Source of the DNA: Pseudoxanthomonas winnipegensis
GTDB taxonomy: Bacteria; Pseudomonadota; Gammaproteobacteria; Xanthomonadales; Xanthomonadaceae
NCBI RefSeq assembly: GCF_004283755.1
Contig: NZ_SHMH01000002.1
Location: forward strand, 496,001-560,000
Length of the DNA stretch: 64,000 nt
Direction of reading: 5' to 3'
Below the pieces are notes generated by a model, which saw nothing but the letters and a program-made list of their open reading frames with translations, made no database searches and was not told the origin of the DNA. The translations under genes and the position numbers were made by a program. Below are positions 27,275 through 34,049 of the stretch, one piece after another (within the stretch, counting starts at the first letter, position 1; every line of letters starts with the position of its first letter).

Positions 27275-27640
27275 TCAGCACGCAGGCGCCAGGTAGCGAC
27301 GCAGCAGCGTCATCGCCTCCTCCAATGCCTGCGCCTGCGCATCCTGGCCGAGCTGCCGATAGGTGGCCGCGGCGTCGCGACGGGCGTGGATCTCATCTTC
27401 GATCAGACGGCGCAGCGCAGCGTCGTCCAGCGACCGGCGCGGAACTTCCACCGTCGGGTCGCCGAAGGCATGGACCACGTAGGTCGCGTGGCGATCGCCC
27501 ACCGCCACCGCCTGGGCGTTATCGATCGCGGCGATCAGCTGACGCAGGAGCGCGACCTCGGCGGCGTTGCGGCTCCGCATCGCCACGGTCAGGTCGGCCT
27601 TGAGGTGCGCCACGAAGCGCTGGGCAGCATCGGCGGTCAT
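27275..27640 (-). CDS. YqeY/GatB-like domain protein
   Basis: 121 residues. The sequence LKADLTVAMRSRNAAEVALLRQLIAAIDNAQ followed by LRRLIEDEIHARRDAAATYRQLGQDAQA and ALEEAMTLLRRYL follows the YqeY pattern, a helical domain shared with the tail of the tRNA amidotransferase subunit GatB. YqeY proteins have been proposed to act on aminoacyl-tRNA, without a proven reaction. ATG 27640 is taken because upstream residues do not resemble the family. Confidence 0.75.
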   Translation of the reverse strand: MTADAAQRFVAHLKADLTVAMRSRNAAEVALLRQLIAAIDNAQAVAVGDRHATYVVHAFGDPTVEVPRRSLDDAALRRLIEDEIHARRDAAATYRQLGQDAQAQALEEAMTLLRRYLAPAC

Positions 27641-27743
27641 CGCCGCATGATGGCCGCGCGGCGGAAGCGCACGCAACCGTGGCGCGCGCGCTCGATGCCG
27701 AACTCCCGCGCCTCGGTGTCCCGTTGCGCGCACCTGACTCGCG

Positions 27744-30700
27744 CTACTTCAACGACACCGGCACATGCGGGGCCAGCAGCTGGATCTCGGCCAGCTCGGT
27801 GCGCCCCGGCGCCTCCAGGCGCAGGCGGTACGCGTCGAAACTGCCCGGCTTGGCGATGCGGAAGGGCCGGGTCTGCAGCGTCCACGGGAAGGCCTCGTCG
27901 CTGCGCGTGTCGATCGCCTGCCAGTTGCCGTTGCCGCGCCGCGCTTCCAGCGTCCACCTGGCGTGCTCGATGGCGCGACCGCCGCTGGTGAGCGTGTAGA
28001 AGCTCGGCTGCGCGGGCTGGGTCAGCGCGATGTCGATTTGCGTCTGCGCGCCGGGCAGCGCCATCACCGTGCTGCCATCGTCGTCGACCAGGGCCGGCGC
28101 GTCCTTGCCCGCCACGGTCACGTGCGCGTCGCGGCCGATCACATCGGCCAGCGTGGTCGGCGCCTGGCCGGCCGGTGTCAGCGAGGGCGGCGCATCCTGC
28201 GGCGCGCTGCCCCACTTGGACGGCGTCGGCCCCATCACGAAGTCCAGCGTCGCGCCCTGCGCCAGCAGCGCATGCGGGATCCAGGTGCGGGTCCACGGCT
28301 TGCCGTTGACCTTGAGCGACTGCACGTAGACGTTCTCGGGTGAGTTGTTCGCCGCGCGCACGATCAGCTCCCGCCCGCCCGGCAGCGCCAGCGTGGACTG
28401 CTTGAACAGCGGCGAGCCGATCACATAGTCCGGCGAGCCCATGCGCAGCGGATACAGGCCCATCGAGGCCAGCACGTACCACGCCGACATCTCGCCGTTG
28501 TCCTCATCGCCCGGATAGCCCTGGCCGATCTCGCTGCCCAGGTACAGCCGCGACAGCACCTCGCGGGTGAGCGCCTGCGTCTTCCACGGCTGGCCGGCGT
28601 AGAGGTACATCCAGGCGATGTGGTGCGCGGTCTGGTTGCTGTGCGCGTACATGCCCATGCGCACATCGCGCGCTTCGGTCATCTCGTGAATCACGCCGCG
28701 GTAGGAGCCGCTGAACTTCGGGTCGGCCGTTTCCGGCGTGGCGAAGTACTGATCGAGCTTGCGCGCCAGCGCCTCTCGACCGCCGTACAGCGCGGCCAGG
28801 CCGTTGCCGTCGTGCGCGGCGGTGAAGGCGAAGGTCCAGCCGGAGGACTCGGTGTAGTCGTTGCCCCACACGCGCGGATCGTAGTCCTTCGCGTCCACGC
28901 GCCAGTCACCGTCGGGCTTGCGGCCCTGGAAGAAGCCCACGCCGCGATCGAACAGGTTGGCATACTCGGCCGCGCGGTAGCGGAAGTACTCGGCCTCCTC
29001 GTCGTAGCGCTGCTTGTCCTGGGCCGAAGTCGCGCTCCTGGACAGGCCCTGGGCCATGGTGGCGATGCCGAAATCGTTGAGCGTGCCTTCCAGCGTCCAG
29101 GACATGCCCTCGTGCGTCTCGGTGTCGGCATAGCCGCGGAACAGCGAGTGCGCCATGCCCTTGCGGCCGACATGCCGGTCCGGCGAGACCACCGTGGCGT
29201 TCTTCAGCGCCGCCTCGTAGGCGAGCCTGGCGTCGAAGCCCGCGATGCCCTTGGCGTACGCATCGGCGAAAGCCACGTCCGAGCTGGTGCCCACCATCAG
29301 GTCGGCATAGCCCGGCGAGGACCAGCGCGCCACCCAGCCCCCGGCGCGGTACTGCTCCAGGAAGCCGTCGATCAGCGCGCCGGCATGCGGCGCATCCAGC
29401 AGGCCATAGGCCGGCCACGCGGTGCGGAAGGTGTCCCACAGCCCGTTGTTGACGTAGACCTTGCCGTCGCGGATCGGCGCGAAGCTGCGCACCGCGCTGC
29501 CTTCGGTGGCCTTGTCCGACCAGCTGTTCTGGCTGGCGTAGCGCCACTGCGGCTGCGCCTGGCTGCCCACGTTCTCGAAGGCGGAGTTGGGATACAGGTG
29601 CAGGCGATACAGGTTGGAATACAGCGTGGTGCGCTGATCCTCGCTGGCCCCGTCCACCTGCAGCTTGCCCAGCAGCGCGTCCCACTGCTGCTGCGCGCGC
29701 GCGGCCACGCTGGCCACGGTGTCGTCCTCGCCCACTTCCAGCGCCAGGTTGTGCCGGGCCTGTTCGAGCGAGATCAGCGAGGTGGCGATGCGCATGCTCA
29801 CCTTGCGCGTGCCCTTGGCGAACTTGATGTAGCCGGTGGGCCGGCCGGTCTCGATGCGGCCACTGCGCTGCCACGGCGCATCGAAACTCGCATACACGAA
29901 CATGCGCGTGGCGCCGGTGGACAGGCCGCTGCGCACATCGGTATAGCCCGACAGCGTCTGCGTCTTGGCGTCCAGCGTCAGCCCGGCGCGCGCATCGACA
30001 TTGTCGAACAGCAGGTTGGCATCGCTGCCTTCGGGAAAGTCGAACTCGAACACCGCCGCATGATTGGTCGGCGCCAGCGCGGCGACGATGCCGTTGTCGA
30101 AGCGCACCCGGTACTGCTGCGGGCGCGCCAGCTCATTGTCGTGGGAGAAGGCCAGCGCCCGCTTGGCGCGGTCGGCTTCCGGCACACCGCGCTCCAGCGA
30201 CGGCATGACCTGGAAGGTCTGGCGATCGCCCATCCACGGGCTGGGTTCGTGGCTCAGCGCCAGCGCCTGCAGGCGCGGCCGGTTGGCGGCATCGTTCTTC
30301 TCGTTCCAGTGGTAGAGCCAGGACAGCGAGCCGGCATCGGTCACCGGCGTCCAGAAATTGAAGCCGTGCGGCACCGCCGTGGCCGGGAAGTTGTTGCCGC
30401 GCGAGAAGGTGCTGTTGGCCTGCGTGCCGCGCGTGGTCAGCACCCAGTCGGTGGGCGCGCTGCGCTTGGGTTGCGCAAGCTCGCCCAGCGCGACATCGTC
30501 GATCCAGCCGCGCGCGGTCTTGCCGGCGCCGGGCTGCAGCTCCAGCTCGATCGCCACCACGCGCTTGCCGCGCAGCGCCGGCACATCGCCCAGTCGCACC
30601 GCCTTGCGCGCCCACTGCTGCGGATACAGCGATTTCGACTCGCCCTGCGCCTTGGCCCCCAGCGCGAAGCCATGCTGATCGCGCGCCGGCGTGGCGGACA

Positions 30701-31133
30701 CGCGCGTGCCGTCGTCCAGCACCGCATCCAGCGAGACATAGGTGGAGGCCACGGTGTCGCCGTCGACGATCTCCGGCAGCACCAGCCACGACAGCGTGGT
30801 GTCCGCCCCGATGACCGTATCGACCTTGAACAGGGCCGTACGCCCGCCACTGCCGCTATAGCCCAGCGCCCTGACACCACTGTAACCCGCATTGGCCTTG
30901 GCCGTGTACGGCGTCTGCGGCCCGCTGCCGATCCGCAGCTGCGTGCCGCTGCCTGCCGTTGCGACCGGAGCCGGCTGGCCCTCCTCGAACGACGTGGAGA
31001 ACCCCGTCTGCGCCGACGCGCCGACCGGAAGCCACAGCGCCGCCGCGACGGCCAGCGTCAGCAGACCCTGGCGTCTGGCGTAAGCAGGCGCACGACGAAG
31101 CGCGGACGAGGAAGGCGAGGCAGATGGGTACAT
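27744..31133 (-). CDS. GH92-family alpha-mannosidase, secreted
   Basis: 1129 residues. An N-terminal signal peptide (LLTLAVAAALWLPVGASAQ) is followed by a beta-sandwich of about 200 residues and the GH92 catalytic region. Recognisable blocks are FSRGNNFPATAVPHGFNFWTP, NNGLWDTFRTAWPAYGL, HVGRKGMAHSLFRGYADT, YAHSNQTAHHIAWMY and YPGDEDNGEMSAWYVLASMGLYP, the last containing the acidic residues that bind calcium and activate water. The C-terminal 150 residues (ITLTQPAQPSFYTLTSGGRAIEHARWTLEA) look like a discoidin-type carbohydrate module. Family members trim alpha-linked mannose from glycans in an exo manner. Confidence 0.93.
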   Translation of the reverse strand: MYPSASPSSSALRRAPAYARRQGLLTLAVAAALWLPVGASAQTGFSTSFEEGQPAPVATAGSGTQLRIGSGPQTPYTAKANAGYSGVRALGYSGSGGRTALFKVDTVIGADTTLSWLVLPEIVDGDTVASTYVSLDAVLDDGTRVSATPARDQHGFALGAKAQGESKSLYPQQWARKAVRLGDVPALRGKRVVAIELELQPGAGKTARGWIDDVALGELAQPKRSAPTDWVLTTRGTQANSTFSRGNNFPATAVPHGFNFWTPVTDAGSLSWLYHWNEKNDAANRPRLQALALSHEPSPWMGDRQTFQVMPSLERGVPEADRAKRALAFSHDNELARPQQYRVRFDNGIVAALAPTNHAAVFEFDFPEGSDANLLFDNVDARAGLTLDAKTQTLSGYTDVRSGLSTGATRMFVYASFDAPWQRSGRIETGRPTGYIKFAKGTRKVSMRIATSLISLEQARHNLALEVGEDDTVASVAARAQQQWDALLGKLQVDGASEDQRTTLYSNLYRLHLYPNSAFENVGSQAQPQWRYASQNSWSDKATEGSAVRSFAPIRDGKVYVNNGLWDTFRTAWPAYGLLDAPHAGALIDGFLEQYRAGGWVARWSSPGYADLMVGTSSDVAFADAYAKGIAGFDARLAYEAALKNATVVSPDRHVGRKGMAHSLFRGYADTETHEGMSWTLEGTLNDFGIATMAQGLSRSATSAQDKQRYDEEAEYFRYRAAEYANLFDRGVGFFQGRKPDGDWRVDAKDYDPRVWGNDYTESSGWTFAFTAAHDGNGLAALYGGREALARKLDQYFATPETADPKFSGSYRGVIHEMTEARDVRMGMYAHSNQTAHHIAWMYLYAGQPWKTQALTREVLSRLYLGSEIGQGYPGDEDNGEMSAWYVLASMGLYPLRMGSPDYVIGSPLFKQSTLALPGGRELIVRAANNSPENVYVQSLKVNGKPWTRTWIPHALLAQGATLDFVMGPTPSKWGSAPQDAPPSLTPAGQAPTTLADVIGRDAHVTVAGKDAPALVDDDGSTVMALPGAQTQIDIALTQPAQPSFYTLTSGGRAIEHARWTLEARRGNGNWQAIDTRSDEAFPWTLQTRPFRIAKPGSFDAYRLRLEAPGRTELAEIQLLAPHVPVSLK

Positions 31134-31144
31134 GTCAATTTAGA

Positions 31145-31158
31145 TCGATTGAAATCGA
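31145..31158. promoter_or_regulatory. TCGATT-GA-AATCGA palindrome upstream of the GH92 gene
   Basis: An inverted repeat with 6-base arms only 12 bases upstream of the GH92 start codon, in an A+T-richer pocket. It could be an operator for a sugar-responsive repressor; no regulator gene is adjacent. Confidence 0.35.
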
Positions 31159-31220
31159 CCCGATCCTGCGTCAAACGCGCCCCACCTGCAATCCGCACTG
31201 CAGCGAAACCTCGCCTTCGC

Positions 31221-31268
31221 CCCCCTCCCTTTCGCCGCAGGCGAAGGGGAGGGCTGGGGAGGGGTTGG
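31221..31268. repeat. Dispersed GC palindrome, copy 4
   Basis: CCCCCTCCCTTTCGCC, loop GCA, GGCGAAGGGGAGGG, followed by the half-unit CTGGGGAGGGGTTGGC. Identical over the core to copy 6. Confidence 0.75.
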
Positions 31269-31349
31269 CTTTTGCTGTTGCTGTTGCTCCTGCACTGCGT
31301 CGACAGCGTCCGAGCGCAACAACAACAACAACAGCAAGATCAAGAGCGA

Positions 31350-31394
31350 CCCCCTCCCAACCTCCCCCTTGCGCTACGCGCAAAGGGGAGGGGC
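31350..31394. repeat. Dispersed GC palindrome, copy 5 (inverted orientation)
   Basis: The half-unit CCCCCTCCCAACC comes first, then CTCCCCCTTGCGC, loop, GCGCAAAGGGGAGGGG, so this copy lies opposite to copies 4 and 6. Confidence 0.75.
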
Positions 31395-31435
31395 ACTTCG
31401 GCGGCATCAGAGCGAGCTGGACGAGCGCCGGATTC

Positions 31436-31491
31436 GCCCCCTCCCTTTCGCCGCAGGCGAAGGGGAGGGCTGGGGAGGGGTTGGCTTTTGC
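31436..31491. repeat. Dispersed GC palindrome, copy 6
   Basis: The same sequence as copy 4, including the trailing CTGGGGAGGGGTTGGCTTTTGC. Copies 4 and 5 repeat as 6 and 7 with a CAACAG-type stretch between, so the whole unit of about 210 bases looks duplicated. Confidence 0.75.
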
Positions 31492-31538
31492 TATTGCCGT
31501 TGCTCCGGCTTTGCGTCGACGGCGCCCGAGCGCAACAA

Positions 31539-31630
<92 letters not shown>

Positions 31631-31676
31631 CCCCCTCCCAACCTCCCCCTTGCGCTGCGTGCAAAGGGGAGGGGCG
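31631..31676. repeat. Dispersed GC palindrome, copy 7 (inverted orientation)
   Basis: The half-unit CCCCCTCCCAACC followed by CTCCCCCTTGCGC and GTGCAAAGGGGAGGGGCG. Directly adjoins the end of the CAACAG array. Confidence 0.75.
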
Positions 31677-31821
31677 TGACTTCGGATGCATCAGGACGAG
31701 CTTCCGGGCTTCTCCTCTCCATTCACCTGGCTACGCACCGGGCTCACGCTTACTTCTGTCCCCCTTACCTCCCCCGCTCACACTTACTCCCCCCCCACTC
31801 ACTCCACGCACTCCCACCCGC

Positions 31822-32616
31822 TCAATCTTCATCATCCTCACTATCCGCATGCTTCCAGTACCCGGTGGACTTGATCCACGTCTTGGGCACGCTGCGGTGG
31901 CCTTCGAGGAACTTGCGCATCACCCGCGCGCGGCGCGATTCGCAGGCGATCCACCAGAACGTATCGCCGGCGGGCGACACATCGTCCAGCGCCTGCTCCA
32001 GCCGTTCGCTGCGCTGGGCGGGCACGCCGTTGCGCGGCAGCCAGTGCACGGTGGCCTCGGCCTTGGTGGGCAGATCCTGGCGGTCGGCGTCTTCGGGGAT
32101 CTCGATCAGCACCGTGGCCTTGCGGCCGGCCGGCATCTCGCTCAGCCAGCGGCCGATGGCCGGCAGCGCCGTCTCATCGCCCACCAGCACGTAGTGATCG
32201 AAGTCGTCGGCCACCAGGAACGAGCCGCGTGGCCCGCCCATGGCCAGCGCATCGCCCACCTTGGCCTGCGCGGCCCAGGTGCTGGCCGGGCCGTCGCCGT
32301 GCAGCACGAAGTCGATCGCCAGCGTGCCGGCCTGCGCGTCGTACAGGCGCGGGGTGTAGTCGCGCATCGGCGAGGGCGTCTTGCCGGGCGGGAACTCCGG
32401 GCCGTTGGGGCCGGGCGTGGGCGTGACGAACTCGCCGTCCGCGTTGGGGAAGAACAGCTTGACGTGGTCCTCCGGCGAGGCGCTCACGAAGCCTTCGAGC
32501 TCACGCCCGCCGACCACGATGCGGCGCATGTGCGGGGTAAGGTCAATCGCCTCCGTCACTTCGAGGCGGCGGAACACGACCGGGTGTTGAATCCTGCGGC
32601 TTTCATGCAAGGACAT
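31822..32616 (-). CDS. Siderophore-interacting protein / ferric-chelate reductase (NfeF/YqjH, ViuB-like)
   Basis: 264 residues. The FAD-binding region has PMRDYTPRLYD (the RxYTxR flavin motif) and the strand-loop DFVLHGDGPASTWAAQAKVGDALAMGGPRGSF. The NAD(P)H-side region has VLVGDETALPAIGRWL and a C-terminal WIACESRRARVMRKFL. These enzymes reduce ferric siderophores in the cytosol and release Fe(II). It is the last gene of a three-gene unit with a Fur-like and a PadR-like regulator, which matches E. coli NfeR-NfeF (YqjI-YqjH), where nickel stress controls the reductase. GGAG lies nine bases before the ATG. Confidence 0.9.
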   Translation of the reverse strand: MSLHESRRIQHPVVFRRLEVTEAIDLTPHMRRIVVGGRELEGFVSASPEDHVKLFFPNADGEFVTPTPGPNGPEFPPGKTPSPMRDYTPRLYDAQAGTLAIDFVLHGDGPASTWAAQAKVGDALAMGGPRGSFLVADDFDHYVLVGDETALPAIGRWLSEMPAGRKATVLIEIPEDADRQDLPTKAEATVHWLPRNGVPAQRSERLEQALDDVSPAGDTFWWIACESRRARVMRKFLEGHRSVPKTWIKSTGYWKHADSEDDED

Positions 32617-32652
32617 GGTGAATCACTCCATAGAGAGGTAAGCCCGGCGCGG

Positions 32653-33003
32653 TCAGTGCAACGGCACCAGGCGATAGCCCAGCTCGGCGGCGAGCGAGCG
32701 CAACCAGACGCTCGTAGCCACCGCATCGAAGGGCGCGGAAGGCGCGGGCTGGCACAGGCGCAACAAGGTGCGGCCGTGCGGGCTGGCGATGGCAATCGCC
32801 AGCTGCCGGTCCTCCAGGACCCGCAGCAGGCGATACACGGTGCCCAGGCTCACGCGGCGGCCCTGGCCGCGCAGCTGCTGGTGCAGGGACATGGCGTCGC
32901 AGGCCACCGGCTGTTTGGCGAGTAGCGCCAGCAGCGCCCGGCGCGGCGCGGTCAGGCGCAGGCCCGCGGACTGCAGCGCCGCGTGGTAGGCGTCAGTCGC
33001 CAC
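32653..33003 (-). CDS. Short Fur-like regulator lacking the metal-binding half
   Basis: 116 residues, about 30 shorter than normal Fur. The DNA-binding part is intact: GLRLTAPRRALLALLA and GRRVSLGTVYRLLRVLEDRQLA, the recognition helix region. After residue 75 or so the usual HHHH, CxxC and further His/Asp/Glu metal ligands are missing; only LLRLCQPAPSAPFDAV and a His at the end remain. It probably cannot bind metal in the normal way. It may bind DNA constitutively or pair with another regulator. It overlaps the PadR gene by 11 bases. Confidence 0.8.
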   Translation of the reverse strand: MATDAYHAALQSAGLRLTAPRRALLALLAKQPVACDAMSLHQQLRGQGRRVSLGTVYRLLRVLEDRQLAIAIASPHGRTLLRLCQPAPSAPFDAVATSVWLRSLAAELGYRLVPLH

Positions 33004-33685
33004 GGGGCACCTGCGCGATCTGCGCGGCGGCCTGCTGCAGGATCCGTGCGATCGCCTCGCCCGACTCCGCTGTCCAGTGACCGTGGTGGGCCAGCAGGGC
33101 GCGCTTGACCCCGCTCATGCCGCTGCGCACGGGCGCGGGCAGGCCGGCCTTGACCAGCGAGCGCGCGCTGCGCTCGGTGCGCAGGCGGGCGTGGTCCAGC
33201 GCCTCGGCATGGGTCTGGGCGAAGGCGCGGCCGGCGTCGGTCAGCGCATGCAGGCGGCGCGCGCCGTCCTCGCTGCTCACCACCAGGCCGTCGTCCTGCA
33301 GCTGGGCCAGCGCCGGGTAGACCGCGCCGGCCGAGGGTGCGTACTGCCCCAGGAACATCTCGCCGATCAGCTGGATCAGCTCGTAGCCGTGGCGCGGTTG
33401 GGCCTCCAGCAGGCCGAGCAGCAGCAGGCGCAGATCGCCGTGGGCAAGCCGGCGCGGGCTGCGCGGCCCGTCGCCGCGCTCGCCACGGCGACCGTGACGC
33501 TCGTGGCGCTCGCCGCGCTCATGACGCTCGCGGCGTGCCTCGTCGGCCCCTGAGGCAGGGGCGCCCGCATCGGACAGGTCGGCGGCGGCGTCGCGACCGC
33601 GCCGCCCGCGACCCTCGCGCGGCGCGTGGCGGTCCAGGCCGTCCTCGTCGGGGATGCGGCCGCGATGGCGTGAACGTGGATGCAT
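32993..33685 (-). CDS. PadR-family regulator with His/Arg-rich N-terminus (NfeR/YqjI-like)
   Basis: 230 residues from ATG 33685, which has GGAGGG eight bases upstream. Residues 1-80 are rich in His, Arg, Asp and Glu (RRERHERGERHERHGRRGERG) and could bind nickel or another metal, as in NfeR. Residues about 85-165 are a PadR winged helix: LLLLGLLEAQPRHGYELIQLIGEMF, YPALAQLQDDGLV and RLHALTDAGRAF. The C-terminal helix would mediate dimerisation. Two GATATATC sites lie upstream. With the reductase gene downstream, it probably represses this operon and releases on metal binding. Confidence 0.88.
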   Translation of the reverse strand: MHPRSRHRGRIPDEDGLDRHAPREGRGRRGRDAAADLSDAGAPASGADEARRERHERGERHERHGRRGERGDGPRSPRRLAHGDLRLLLLGLLEAQPRHGYELIQLIGEMFLGQYAPSAGAVYPALAQLQDDGLVVSSEDGARRLHALTDAGRAFAQTHAEALDHARLRTERSARSLVKAGLPAPVRSGMSGVKRALLAHHGHWTAESGEAIARILQQAAAQIAQVPRGD

Positions 33686-33789
33686 GGCAATCCCTCCTGG
33701 TCGAGCGCGGCACCGAAGGTCTGGGCACGGCGCGGGTGTTTGGACACTGGCATGGGCGAGGCCACAGGCCACGCCGCTCCGGCGGCGAA

Positions 33790-33825
33790 AAAAAGATATA
33801 TCTAATTTACGTAAAAAGATATATC
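33790..33825. promoter_or_regulatory. Twin AAAAAGATATATC operator in the padR-aceE spacer
   Basis: AAAAAGATATATC occurs at 33790-33802 and 33813-33825. Each contains the palindrome GATATATC. The A+T-rich pocket (33787-33831) stands out in otherwise GC-rich DNA and should hold the padR operon promoter. The 364-base spacer otherwise shows only a weak TACAAT box at 33982-33987 that could serve aceE. Confidence 0.6.
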
Positions 33826-34049
33826 GAATTGTGGCGCCGTCGCCACATCTGACACTTCCTCGTCATACGAAATCCTCACAACTGCAAGCTTCCCGACCCC
33901 GTCAGGACGAAATCTCGTCAGAAACGCCGTCCCCAACCGTCTACCTCCAAGGTCGAACCGACGCGCCCTTGCGCCCTGGCTTACAATCGCCGGCTCAGAC
34001 AGACACCGATGCCGCAAACACGTCGCGGCGCACAGGCGAGGAGATGGCA

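Noticed and set aside
33654-34049. A longer N-terminus for aceE
   Set aside because: The extension crosses the A+T-rich operator region and has no AceE similarity; the family N-terminus starts at 34050 behind GAGGAG.
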